Source of the DNA: Azospirillum sp.
GTDB lineage: Bacteria; Pseudomonadota; Alphaproteobacteria; Azospirillales; Azospirillaceae
DNA length: 64,000 nucleotides
Direction of reading: 5' to 3'
Assembly: GCA_016124535.1 (NCBI GenBank)
Contig: WGNK01000003.1
Coordinates: 288,001-352,000, forward strand
Positions 26,944 through 35,600 of the stretch are shown here, piece after piece. Below the pieces are notes generated by a model, which saw only the letters and a list, made by a program, of their open reading frames with translations, had not been told where the DNA came from and did not search any database. A program made the position numbers and the translations under genes. Numbering within the stretch: the stretch's first letter is position 1; every line of letters begins with the position of its first letter.

Positions 26944-28721
26944 AGCGGCCAGAACAGCGGTATCAGGAAACTCGCCGCGATCCAGAACAGGATGTTGAGC
27001 GGCAGGCCGACCTTCACGAAATCGCTGTATTTGTAGCCGCCGGCACCATAGACGAAGGTATTGGTCTGATAGCCGACCGGGGTTGCGAAGCTGGCCGAGG
27101 CGCCGAACATCACCGCGACGATGAACGGTCGAGGATCCAGGCCGAGCTGGGTGGCGACCCCGATCGCAATCGGCGTCAGCAGGATACCGACCGCGTTGTT
27201 GCTGACCATCTCGGTGATCGTCGAGGCCAACAGATAGGTCAGCGACAGCATGACCTGTGGACCCCAGCGGCTGGCGTGGGCGGTCAGCAGGCTGGCGATA
27301 CTCTGGACCGCACCGGTCTTTTCCAGGGCGATGCCGAGGGTCAGCATGCCGATGATCATGAACAGGATGCGCCACTCGATCGCCTGATAGGCATCGTCGC
27401 GGCTGAGACAGCCGGCGATGATGACGCCGACCGCGGCGACCAGGGCCAGCCCGGCGATCGGCATCACGTCGCCGGCCGACAGGGCCACCACGGCGAGCAC
27501 CGCGGCAACCGCGATCCAGGCCTTGCCCCGGCGCATCGGCCGGTATTGCGGTTCGGTCAGATTGACCAGATCATTGGCTTCGATCAGCTTGCGCACGCCT
27601 TCGGGCGGGCCTTCGAGCATGACCGTATCGCCGACCTCCAGGCGCACGCCTTCGAATTTGTCGCGCAGATTGACGCCCTGGCGGTGCACGGCGATGATGT
27701 AGACGCCATAGCGTCGGCGCAGGTTGAACTGGGCCAGGCGGTGGTCGACGAAACTGGACCGCGGCCCGATGATGCCTTCGACCACCAGGGTCGACCGGGT
27801 TGCCACCTCCTGTAATTCGCCGCGCGGCTCGAACGCGATGCCGCCCCGCTGGCGCAAATCCATCAGGGTCTCGGCGGCGGTCTTGATCAACAGGCGGTCG
27901 CCGGCCTCCAGCCGCAGCCCGTCGAGGTTATGGCGACAGCTCTCCTCGTGGCGGATCACATCGATCACCCGTGCACCGGAAATCCGCTTCAGCTTGGCCT
28001 CCTCGAGCGAGAAGCCGATCAGCGAGGATTTCGCCGGCACCACCATCTCGGTCAGGAACTGGCGTACCGGCTGGTCCGACAACAGCCCGCCCAGGGTCTC
28101 CCGCTCGGGTAGAAGGCGATAGCCGATCACCACCAGATAGACGACGCCGATCAAGGCCATGATCGCGCCGAAACCGGTGATCTCGAACAGCCCGAACGGC
28201 GCCTGGCCCAGGCGCTGGGCCACCCCGTCGACCAGGAGATTGGTCGAGGTGCCGATCAGCGTGCAGGTACCCCCCATGATCGCGGCAAACGACAGCGGCA
28301 TCAGCAGCTTGGACGGCGCGATGCGCAGATGCTGGCACAGTCGGATCGCGACCGGGGTCAAGATCACCACCACCGGCGTGTTGTTGATGAAGGCGGAGAT
28401 GAACACCGCGACCACGGTCAGCCCGACGAAGGCCAGGTAGGGCGTCTTGCCGATCAGCCGGGTTGCCGCGTCCGCCACCACCTCGATCGAGCCGGTGCGC
28501 TCCAGCGCGGCACTCAGGATAAACATCGAGGCGACGGTGACCACCCCGGCATTGCTGAACGCACCAATCACCTCGTTGGTGGTGAGGATGCCCGTCACCA
28601 GCAGGATCGAGGCGGTGGCAAGCGCGATGATATCGGGGGTCGCCGCCTCGACGATGAAAGCGACGAAGACGCCGACGAACAACACTTCGACGATGATCTG
28701 GTTGAGCATGGTCGGCGTCAT
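26931..28721 (-). CDS. SLC13/DASS-family permease with two RCK_C domains
   Basis: The 596-residue inner-membrane transporter has two halves of about five helices, each with the family's Asn/Thr-rich hairpin: NNTPVVVILTP and GTSTNLLVDG in the first half, SNNAVGILLTP in the second. Between the halves lie two RCK_C (TrkA_C) domains, about 215-300 and 310-390, each ending in a GDRLLIK or GDTVMLEG beta pair. This arrangement is typical of the bacterial sulfate/dicarboxylate-like members of the group often annotated as SLC13 or Sac1-like permeases. The substrate (sulfate, dicarboxylate or other anion) cannot be told from sequence alone. tatA lies 29 bases upstream on the same strand, possibly co-transcribed. 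Confidence 0.9.
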   Translation of the reverse strand: MTPTMLNQIIVEVLFVGVFVAFIVEAATPDIIALATASILLVTGILTTNEVIGAFSNAGVVTVASMFILSAALERTGSIEVVADAATRLIGKTPYLAFVGLTVVAVFISAFINNTPVVVILTPVAIRLCQHLRIAPSKLLMPLSFAAIMGGTCTLIGTSTNLLVDGVAQRLGQAPFGLFEITGFGAIMALIGVVYLVVIGYRLLPERETLGGLLSDQPVRQFLTEMVVPAKSSLIGFSLEEAKLKRISGARVIDVIRHEESCRHNLDGLRLEAGDRLLIKTAAETLMDLRQRGGIAFEPRGELQEVATRSTLVVEGIIGPRSSFVDHRLAQFNLRRRYGVYIIAVHRQGVNLRDKFEGVRLEVGDTVMLEGPPEGVRKLIEANDLVNLTEPQYRPMRRGKAWIAVAAVLAVVALSAGDVMPIAGLALVAAVGVIIAGCLSRDDAYQAIEWRILFMIIGMLTLGIALEKTGAVQSIASLLTAHASRWGPQVMLSLTYLLASTITEMVSNNAVGILLTPIAIGVATQLGLDPRPFIVAVMFGASASFATPVGYQTNTFVYGAGGYKYSDFVKVGLPLNILFWIAASFLIPLFWPLRPV

Positions 28722-28750
28722 CGCATTGTCACCCGCTTCGCCCGACCGCG

Positions 28751-28945
28751 TCAGGGTTTGGCGGCACGGTCGGGCGCCTGTGCTGCCTGCCCCGGCAGGC
28801 CGGTAACGCCGTCATCCTTCAGGCCGGTCTTGAAAGCTTTGATGCCCTTGGCAAAATCGCCCATGATCTCAGGCAGTTTACCGGCGCCGAAGACGATCAG
28901 GACCACCAACAGAACCACAATCATGTGCCAGATGCTGAAGCCCAT
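28751..28945 (-). CDS. tatA: Twin-arginine translocase subunit TatA
   Basis: The 64-residue protein has the canonical TatA/E plan: a short N-terminal membrane helix ([19 protein letters not shown]), a hinge with [10 protein letters not shown], an amphipathic helix ([17 protein letters not shown]) and a disordered acidic/Pro tail. TatA polymerises to form the translocation pore for folded proteins in the inner membrane. The gene is not followed by tatB or tatC in this window; it sits between a permease gene and two small membrane-protein genes, so the other Tat genes must lie elsewhere, as in many alphaproteobacteria with split tat loci. The identity is secure. Confidence 0.93.
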   Translation of the reverse strand: MGFSIWHMIVVLLVVLIVFGAGKLPEIMGDFAKGIKAFKTGLKDDGVTGLPGQAAQAPDRAAKP

Positions 28946-28984
28946 GGGACTACTCCGTCAAGCGTGATGCGGGGGAACCCCCGG

Positions 28985-29170
28985 TTACCGGTAGAACTGG
29001 GAAGCGCCAAAGGCGAGGCACACGGCCAGCGCATAGAGGCAGAGAAAATAGAGAACGTCCACCGCGAACAGATCGGGCGGCTCGCCGCGTCGCCAGCGGC
29101 GCAGGCCAAGCCCGGCCAGACCGGTGCCGAGAATCACGATGGCGATAGGGTAGGTGGTGACCGTGAACAT
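28985..29170 (-). CDS. Small two-helix membrane protein of unknown function
   Basis: The 61-residue frame starts at an ATG with GGAGA ten bases upstream. It has two predicted membrane helices (TYPIAIVILGTGLAGLGL and FLCLYALAVCLAFGA) separated by a basic, then acidic loop (RRWRRGEPPD). It lies 39 bases upstream of tatA on the same strand, so the two could share a transcript. I do not recognise the family; a small accessory membrane peptide is the most that can be said. Confidence 0.6.
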   Translation of the reverse strand: MFTVTTYPIAIVILGTGLAGLGLRRWRRGEPPDLFAVDVLYFLCLYALAVCLAFGASQFYR

Positions 29171-29256
29171 GGTCAAATTTCTCCAGGCGCCGTCGGATCT
29201 CCCGACGGCGGGTTCGGCGGCGGGGTGGGGCTGGATTCCGGATGATCTCCGGCCGA

Positions 29257-29463
29257 TCACAACAATCCGGCGATTGCGGCGATCGCGCTGGTCACGATCA
29301 CTATGAAGTAGGCGAGCAGCAGCAGCTCCGCGACCAGATCGTTGCGCAACAAGGCCGGGATCGGCTCGCGGCGATAGGCACGGTAGAGCGGAGGCCCGAT
29401 CAACAGGCTCGCTCCGAACAGGGCGAAACCCCAAAAGCTCTCCATGTTCAAAAGATTTTCCAC
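29257..29463 (-). CDS. Small membrane protein of unknown function
   Basis: A GTG at 29463 with GGAG eight bases upstream is preferred over the internal ATG at 29445, which has no good ribosome-binding site; the product would be 68 residues. It has two hydrophobic segments (WGFALFGASLLIGPPLY and LLLAYFIVIVTSAIAAIAGLL) around a basic loop (RAYRREP). It is 86 bases upstream of another two-helix membrane gene of similar size on the same strand, and the pair may act together. No family is recognised. Confidence 0.55.
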   Translation of the reverse strand: MENLLNMESFWGFALFGASLLIGPPLYRAYRREPIPALLRNDLVAELLLLAYFIVIVTSAIAAIAGLL

Positions 29464-29660
29464 GGCGGCAACTCCAGGTCGGCAGCCATCACCACACCGG
29501 CGGCGGCGTCGATCGATCTGTGCGGACGGCGGCAAAGCGCGGCGCGGCAAAAAGCCGGCGCGGGCAAAAAGCGCGGTCGTCAGTCTTCATTGGTCTGAGG
29601 CGGAAGGCGCGCGCAGCCTGCCGAGCGGTTGGCTGCGGGCGCCGGCCGGCGTTCCGGGGG

Positions 29661-30170
29661 CTAGGCCGGACGCGGCGAGATTTGCAGCCGGGGCGGGCCG
29701 GTCGGGCTGCGGCCGGAATGCCAGCCGGCCGCGACCGGGTAGATCAACGCCGCCGGATCGCAGACGCTTTCACCGTGGCGGGCGGTGCAGTGGGGTGCGG
29801 CTGCGACCGTCGGTGGCGTGGTCGCCGACGGCAGGGGGGGTGGCGGCAGGATCCGGACGGTTTCGACCTGGATCGGCCGTCCCAGGCGAGGCGGCAGCGG
29901 CTCCGGTGCCGCGACGGAGACCTGGCTGTCCGATTTGAACGGGAGTTGCGGGGTTGCAGCGTCGCCGTCCTCGCCGAAAGCGATCCCGGCGGCGCGTTCT
30001 GGCGCGTTCTCGGCTGCGACGACCGGCGGAGGCACCCAACAAGGCAGCGTCGCGTTGCGCGCCATCGCCGAGAGCAGCGCAACTATGACAAGGATCGCAG
30101 TGACCGCCGTCGAGCGCGATCGTCGCGTACCGTCGTGCCGGGTGCTGCCGAATCGCCCGCCGCTCACCAT
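29661..30170 (-). CDS. Hypothetical protein with N-terminal membrane helix and Pro-rich tail
   Basis: The 169-residue frame has AGGAG eleven bases before the ATG, a basic N-terminus, one hydrophobic helix (STAVTAILVIVALLSAM, about 20-36) and a Pro/Ala-rich low-complexity remainder with three Cys. It could be a signal-anchored periplasmic protein. The base composition is strongly GC-rich on all frames, so coding status rests mainly on the start signals and the helix. It lies on the same strand as, and 83 bases downstream of, a peptidoglycan-binding-domain gene. Confidence 0.45.
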   Translation of the reverse strand: MVSGGRFGSTRHDGTRRSRSTAVTAILVIVALLSAMARNATLPCWVPPPVVAAENAPERAAGIAFGEDGDAATPQLPFKSDSQVSVAAPEPLPPRLGRPIQVETVRILPPPPLPSATTPPTVAAAPHCTARHGESVCDPAALIYPVAAGWHSGRSPTGPPRLQISPRPA

Positions 30171-30253
30171 CCGCCCGCCAACTCCTGACGCCCGCTGGCG
30201 GGTATCATGACAGATCTCCCGTCCGGACCCAAGTCGCCGCTTAGCGTCGCCGC

Positions 30254-31039
30254 TTAGCGGAGGCGCGGCGCCCGCAGCGCGGTGCGCCCGTCGTCGGGGT
30301 CCGACCCCAGGCGCGGCTCAAGCCGGACGGCGACGGTACGCGGCGGTTTGGCGCGGCGACCGCTGCGCCACCACAGCGCGCCGAAGGCCATCAGGGTGGC
30401 ACCGATCACCCCGAACAGCGCCGATTGGCCCCAGCGCGGCATGACCAGGGCAAACGGCTCGCCGGCATCGACCCCGCTGCCCGACTGAGCGCTCGACGCC
30501 GGCGCCCCCGAGGGCGCCGCCGCGACCTCGCCGCGCGGTACCGCCTGCAGGACCGGCCCGATCGGTGCGCCGCCGCCCGGCCGGACTACCGATCCCAGCG
30601 CCGACGCTCCCGAGGCGCCGCCTGCGGTCGCAACCGAACCGCGCACCGCCGCTTGCGGTGCCGGCACCCCCGGCCGCGCCGTGGTACCTCCGCCCGCGGC
30701 GGTCTGGCCCGGTTTGGGCGCGGTCAGTTGTCCCATGGTCGGGGCCGCCGGCCGGCCCTCCAGCAGTCTGGCGATGGTCGCCGGATCCAGTGCCCCGGTC
30801 GCCCGCAGGCCGACCGATTTCTGGAACGCCGACAGCGCGGCCTTAGTTTTGGCGTCGAGTTCGCCATTCGGCCGGCCGATCTCGAAGCCGCGCTCCTTCA
30901 AGGCCTGCTGCGCCCATTGGATATCGGCCGAGCCACGATTGGCTGCCCCGGCGGGGGAAACCGTCAGCAGGCCCACTGCCACCAGCGCTGCTGCGAACGA
31001 TCCCGGCAGGGCGCCACCCTGCCCCCGCGTCCGTCGCAT
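30254..31039 (-). CDS. Secreted, membrane-anchored protein with peptidoglycan-binding domain
   Basis: The ATG at 31039 is preceded by GGAGG with eight-base spacing, which decides it over upstream starts (31060, 31216). The 261-residue protein has a signal peptide ending at SPAGA (about 32), a PG_binding_1 domain (about 37-92: IQWAQQALKERGF, GELDAKTKAALSAFQ, GALDPATIARLL), a long Gly/Ala/Pro linker and a C-terminal membrane helix (about 205-224) followed by a basic tail. This suggests a tether between the inner membrane and the cell wall. No catalytic domain is present. The gene is divergent from the HD-domain gene at 31249. Confidence 0.75.
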   Translation of the reverse strand: MRRTRGQGGALPGSFAAALVAVGLLTVSPAGAANRGSADIQWAQQALKERGFEIGRPNGELDAKTKAALSAFQKSVGLRATGALDPATIARLLEGRPAAPTMGQLTAPKPGQTAAGGGTTARPGVPAPQAAVRGSVATAGGASGASALGSVVRPGGGAPIGPVLQAVPRGEVAAAPSGAPASSAQSGSGVDAGEPFALVMPRWGQSALFGVIGATLMAFGALWWRSGRRAKPPRTVAVRLEPRLGSDPDDGRTALRAPRLR

Positions 31040-31248
31040 CGTCGCATCCTCCGTTGCCATCTGCCCGATCTCAGCTACCTGATATGGGTGGTCACGACAA
31101 GACCGCCCACCGCCGAAGTTCAGCGGGCGCCGGAGCGTTTGGTGTTCGGCCTTGGTCTGCCGCGGCAGCGGCGCTATCGTCCCCAATCCCCTCAGAGACC
31201 AAGCCGGCTCTCCCACTCAGTATTCCGTGACGCTTCCGAGACAGTCTT

Positions 31249-31824
31249 ATGAATGATTCGCTCCTGGCCCTGACCCTTGCCTTCGAGTTCGCAGCGCAAA
31301 AGCACATCGACCAGCGGCGCAAAGGGCTGCGCGCCGAACCCTATCTCAACCATCTGGCCGAGGTCGCGGGTTTGCTGGCGCGTGCCAGCGGTGGCCGTGA
31401 CCCAGTTCTGGTGATCGCCGGTCTGCTCCACGACACGGTCGAAGACACCGCGACCACCGCGGCGGAGCTGGAGCAGGAATTCGGCGCCGAGGTCGCGGCC
31501 CTGGTGCTCGAAGTGACCGACGACAAGACCCTGGCGAAATCCGAACGCAAACACCGCCAGGTCACTACGGCGCCGCACAAGAGTGCGCGGGCGCGTCTGA
31601 TCAAGATCGCCGACAAGACCAGCAACCTGCGCGCGGTCGCCCTCAGTCCGCCCGAAGGCTGGAGCGTGGCGCGGCGTCTGGACTACTTCAACTGGGCCCG
31701 GCAGGTCGTGGCCGGCTGCCGCGGCCTCAACCCCGATCTCGAAGCCTGGTTCGACCAGGCGTTTCGCGAAGGCATGGCGCGGCTTGGCGAGGAGGGGGGC
31801 GGAGCCGGCGGCGAACCCGGCTGA
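31249..31824 (+). CDS. HD-domain hydrolase, small alarmone hydrolase (MESH1/SpoT-hydrolase-like)
   Basis: The 191-residue protein carries the hydrolase half of the Rel/SpoT family alone: His35, then HDTVEDT with His61-Asp62 and Glu65-Asp66, and KIADKTSNLR in place of the usual KLADRLHNMR. That HD...ED pattern holds the Mn2+ ion and positions water for removing pyrophosphate from (p)ppGpp. No synthetase, TGS or ACT domain follows, so the length fits small alarmone hydrolases; animal MESH1 also acts on NADPH, so the true substrate is open. It converges on a second HD-domain gene only eight bases away. Confidence 0.85.
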   Translation: MNDSLLALTLAFEFAAQKHIDQRRKGLRAEPYLNHLAEVAGLLARASGGRDPVLVIAGLLHDTVEDTATTAAELEQEFGAEVAALVLEVTDDKTLAKSERKHRQVTTAPHKSARARLIKIADKTSNLRAVALSPPEGWSVARRLDYFNWARQVVAGCRGLNPDLEAWFDQAFREGMARLGEEGGGAGGEPG

Positions 31825-31832
31825 GCCCGCGC

Positions 31833-32426
31833 TCAGGGGCCGCGCAGCTCGCGGTAGCGTTCCAGGAACGCGGCCATCGCCTGATCGGGCGCCAGGGGCA
31901 TGATCGGCAGGGCGGCGGCCGGCGGCAGGTCCTGCCAATTCACCCGATGGGGCGCGCAGAGATCCCGCAGTTCGGTCGCCAGCGCCCGCTGATCGGCCAG
32001 CTTGACCGCATGGGGTTCCGGGTGGCGGAAGCCGAAGCGTTCGGCCAAGGCCCGCTTGATCGGCTCGATCGCCTGCTTGATCGCCTCGCGGCCGATCTTG
32101 ACCTTCCACGGCGTCGGCCAGTCGCCGGTGAAGGCCTCCTCGCCGTCATGCATCAGAGCGTCATAGGCAAAACCCGGCGGCGCCAGATGACTGGCCAGAA
32201 CGCAGTGCTGGGCGACGCTGTAGAAGGCGCGGGTATTGCCGACGAAGCGACACTGGTAGGCCAGCGGCCGGGCGATGTCGTCGATCTCGAACCGGCTGAA
32301 ATCGGGCCGCTCAAGATCGACCGTGCGCCCGGAATAGGTCAGCAGCACCGCGGTCGGCTCGGGGAATTCGAGCAGATCGAACTGGTCGGGATGGGCGATG
32401 GTCGGAGATTTTGAACGACGAGCCAT
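31833..32426 (-). CDS. HD-domain phosphohydrolase, YfbR (5'-deoxynucleotidase)-like
   Basis: From the ATG at 32426 the product is 197 residues. His74 (SVAQHC), His93-Asp94 (LMHDGEEA) and Asp102 (TGDWPTP) form the HD metal site in the spacing of YfbR-like nucleotidases and similar hydrolases of this size. The frame can be extended upstream to 33074 but would then overlap the oppositely oriented TPR-glycosyltransferase gene by over 400 bases, so that is rejected. No strong ribosome-binding site is seen. The likely substrate is a deoxynucleoside monophosphate, by family only. Confidence 0.8.
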   Translation of the reverse strand: MARRSKSPTIAHPDQFDLLEFPEPTAVLLTYSGRTVDLERPDFSRFEIDDIARPLAYQCRFVGNTRAFYSVAQHCVLASHLAPPGFAYDALMHDGEEAFTGDWPTPWKVKIGREAIKQAIEPIKRALAERFGFRHPEPHAVKLADQRALATELRDLCAPHRVNWQDLPPAAALPIMPLAPDQAMAAFLERYRELRGP

Positions 32427-32540
32427 GGCGACGAGTTTAACAGATCGCCCGGACCCCAGCCAGGGCCCCGCCCGGGAACCGGCGCCCGGCAGCCATCGCG
32501 TGATGGCCACGGCCTGGCCTGAGATCAAGGCGGCTCGATG

Positions 32541-32599
32541 CCGGGACGGTCCGACACTGGAACGGCCCCAGACAGCCGGGACGGCTGACACCGGGACGG
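32541..32599. repeat. Three CCGGGACGG direct repeats upstream of the TPR-glycosyltransferase gene
   Basis: CCGGGACGG occurs at 32541, 32576 and 32591, with a degenerate copy (ACTGGAACGG) between the first two. The last two are followed by CTGACA and CTTGACA. They lie in the 214-base gap between divergent genes and just before the start of the large TPR gene, so a regulatory role is possible but unproven. Confidence 0.45.
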
Positions 32600-32640
32600 C
32601 TTGACATCGCGGTGGCGGCGACGGAAGCTTTGGCCCCCTG

Positions 32641-35600
32641 TTGGCGAATGGCAACACAGACGTGCAAGACCTCGTGCAGCGACCGCAGAATGCGGTGACG
32701 GCGACGACCGCGGCGATCACGACCAATCCGGGTGTCGCGACACCCGGCGACGCAGTCACGTTGCAGCGGGAAGGCCTGCGCTGCTGGCAGGACGGCGATC
32801 GCGCGCGCGGACTGGAAATGCTGCGCCAGGCGACATTGCTGGCGCCGCGCCAGGCCGAGTTTCCCTGCAATCTGGCGATCGCCCTGCGCGGCTGCGGCCG
32901 GCTCGACGAGGCGGCGAACAGTTTTCGCGAGGCGCTGGCACTGGCGCCCGACCTGGTCGAGGCGCAGTTCGGCCTGGGCAACGTCTTGTGCGATCTCGGC
33001 CGGTTCCACGACGCGATTGCCTGTTTTGAGCGCGCGGCGGCGCTGGATCCCAACCATATCGGCGCCCAGTGCAATCTGGGGGTGGCGTTGGGCCGCAGCG
33101 GTGACCCGGCGCAGGCGGAATCGGTCTTGCGTCAGGCGCTGGCGCTCGACTCCGACCATCCCGACGCGCTCAAGGCTTTGGGCGATGCGCTGCGCCAACA
33201 GGGCAGACTCGACGAGGCGATCGCGGCCTATCGCAAGGTGCTGGCGCGGGATCCGGGCGACGCCGGCGCCCATCGCAAGCTGGGCCTGGTCCTGGCCGAT
33301 CGGCGGCAGCTCGACGGGGCGGTGGCGGAATGGCGCGCAGCGGTCACGGCGGCGCCCGACGACCCGGCCAATCATTGCTGCCTGGCGCTCGGGCTGCTGG
33401 GGCAGGGCAAATACCCGGAGGGTTTCGCCGAATACGAGTGGCGGCGTCGGCTGAAGGAATATCAGCCGCCGGCCGCCGCCACCCTGCCCGACTGGGATGG
33501 CGGCCCGCTCCAGGGCCGCACCGTCCTGGTCTTCACCGAGCAGGGCTACGGCGACACCGTCCAGTTTGCCCGTTTTCTGCCGATGCTGGCCGAGCGGGGC
33601 GGCCGGGCGGTGCTGTTGGGCCCGCCCAGCCTGTTGCCGCTGCTGCGGCGTCTGCCCGGCGTGGCCGCCGCCGCGGGGCCCGGCGGCGCGCTGCCCAGCG
33701 CCGATCTTCAGGCGGCTTTGCCCAGCCTGCCCAAGCTCTTGGGGCTGACCGCCGCCGAACTCCGGCCGCAGCCCTATCTGACCCCGGATCCGAGCCGGCG
33801 CGCGCGCTGGCGCGAGCGCCTGGGGCCCCAGACCGGCCTCAGAGTCGGCGTGGTCTGGGCCGGCAATCCGCGCCATAGCGACGACCGCAAACGCTCCCTG
33901 CCGCCCGAGTTGCTCGGCTGGCTGCCGCAGATCGAAGGCGTCACCTGGTTCGGCCTGCAACTCGGGGAGAACGGGAAAGAACTCTCGCGGCTGGGGCCGG
34001 GTGCGATCGACCTCGCCCAGGAGATCGATGATTTCGAAGACACCGCGGCCGTGCTGGCCGAGCTCGATCTGCTGGTCACCGTCGATACCGCAGCGGCCCA
34101 TCTGGCCGGGGCGCTTGGCCGGCCGGTCTGGGTGCTGCTGGCCTATGCCGCCGACTGGCGCTGGCAGCTCGAAAGCGGCGCCAACGGCAAGTTCGGCTGG
34201 TATCCCAGTGCCCGGCTTTATCGCCAGCAGCAGCCCGGCGATTGGGACGAGGTGATGCAGCGGCTGGGCGGCGACCTGTGTCGCCTGGCCGGTCAGCTGC
34301 CGCCGACGGCGCCGGCGACCTGGGAGCAGGCCGTGGTCAGGCTCCATGGCGCCGGTCGCTCCGCGGCGGCCGAGGCGGTGTGCTGGTCGGCGCTGCAGGA
34401 GCCCGGGCTGGCCGCGGCCGCCTTGCGGGTGCTCGGCAGTTTGCGGCTTCAGCGCGACGATGCCCGGGCGGCGATCCGGCTGCTGACGGTCGGGCTGATG
34501 AAGGGGCCGGCGATCGCCGACAGCTGGAGCAATCTCGGCGTGGCATTGCGCCGGGAGGGTCGCTATGCCGAGTCGGAACATGCCTATCGCCGGGCGATCG
34601 AACTGGCGCCCGAGGCGGTCAACGCCACCTTCAACCTGGCCAATCTGCTCAACGATCTCGGTCGCTGGGAGCAGACGCTGCCGCTCTACCAGCGGGTGTT
34701 GGCGCGTGAGCCGGCCCATGTCGGCGCCCACTACAACAGCGGCAATGCGCTGCGCGACCTCGGCCGGCTCGATGAGGCCATCGCCGCCTATCGCAGGGGG
34801 CTGGTGGTCGAGCCCGACAATGCCGAAATTCATAACAGCCTGGGCATGGGCCTGTTGCTGGCCGGCCGGTTCCACGAGGGCTGGCGGGAATACGAGTGGC
34901 GCTGGCAATGCGGCCGGCTGCCGCCGCGCGGCTTCACCCAGCCGGTGTGGGATGGCACGCCGCTGGCCGGCCGCACCCTGCTGGTCTATGCCGAGCAGGG
35001 CCTGGGCGATGCCATTCAGTTCCTGCGCTATCTGCCGCTGATCGAACGCGCCGGTGCCGGCCGGATCATTCTGGAGCTGCCGACCGCCTTGGTCGAACTC
35101 GGCCGCCGCCTGCCCAATCTCGACCTGGTGGTCGAACACGGCGCGCCGCTGCCACCCTTCGATTGTCACGCCGCGCTGATCGGGCTGGCCGGCATCCTGG
35201 GCACCCGGCTGCACAATCTGCCCGACAAGACGCCCTATCTGGTGCCGCGGCCCGACCGGCTGGCCCGCTGGCAGGCCCGGTTCGGCAGCCACGGCAAGTT
35301 CCGGGTCGGCCTGGTCTGGGCCGGCAATCCGCGGCACAAGAACGATCACCGCCGCTCTATACCCCTGGCGGCGTTTAAGGGACTGCCGCTGGGGCCGGGG
35401 ATTTCCTACTACAGCCTGCAGCTGGGCGAGCGCCGGGGCGACCTGGCGCGCGAGATGGGCCAGGCGCCGATCATCGACCTCGGCCCGCTGATCAAGGACT
35501 TCGACGACACCGCGGCAGTCATGGCCGAACTCGACCTGATCGTCACCTGCGACACCGCGGTGGCGCATCTCGCCGGGGCGCTGGGCCGGCCGGTCTGGGT

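Noticed and set aside
32427..33074. N-terminal extension of the YfbR-like gene
   Set aside because: The added 216 residues are Arg/Pro/Ser-rich and overlap the start of the oppositely oriented TPR gene.
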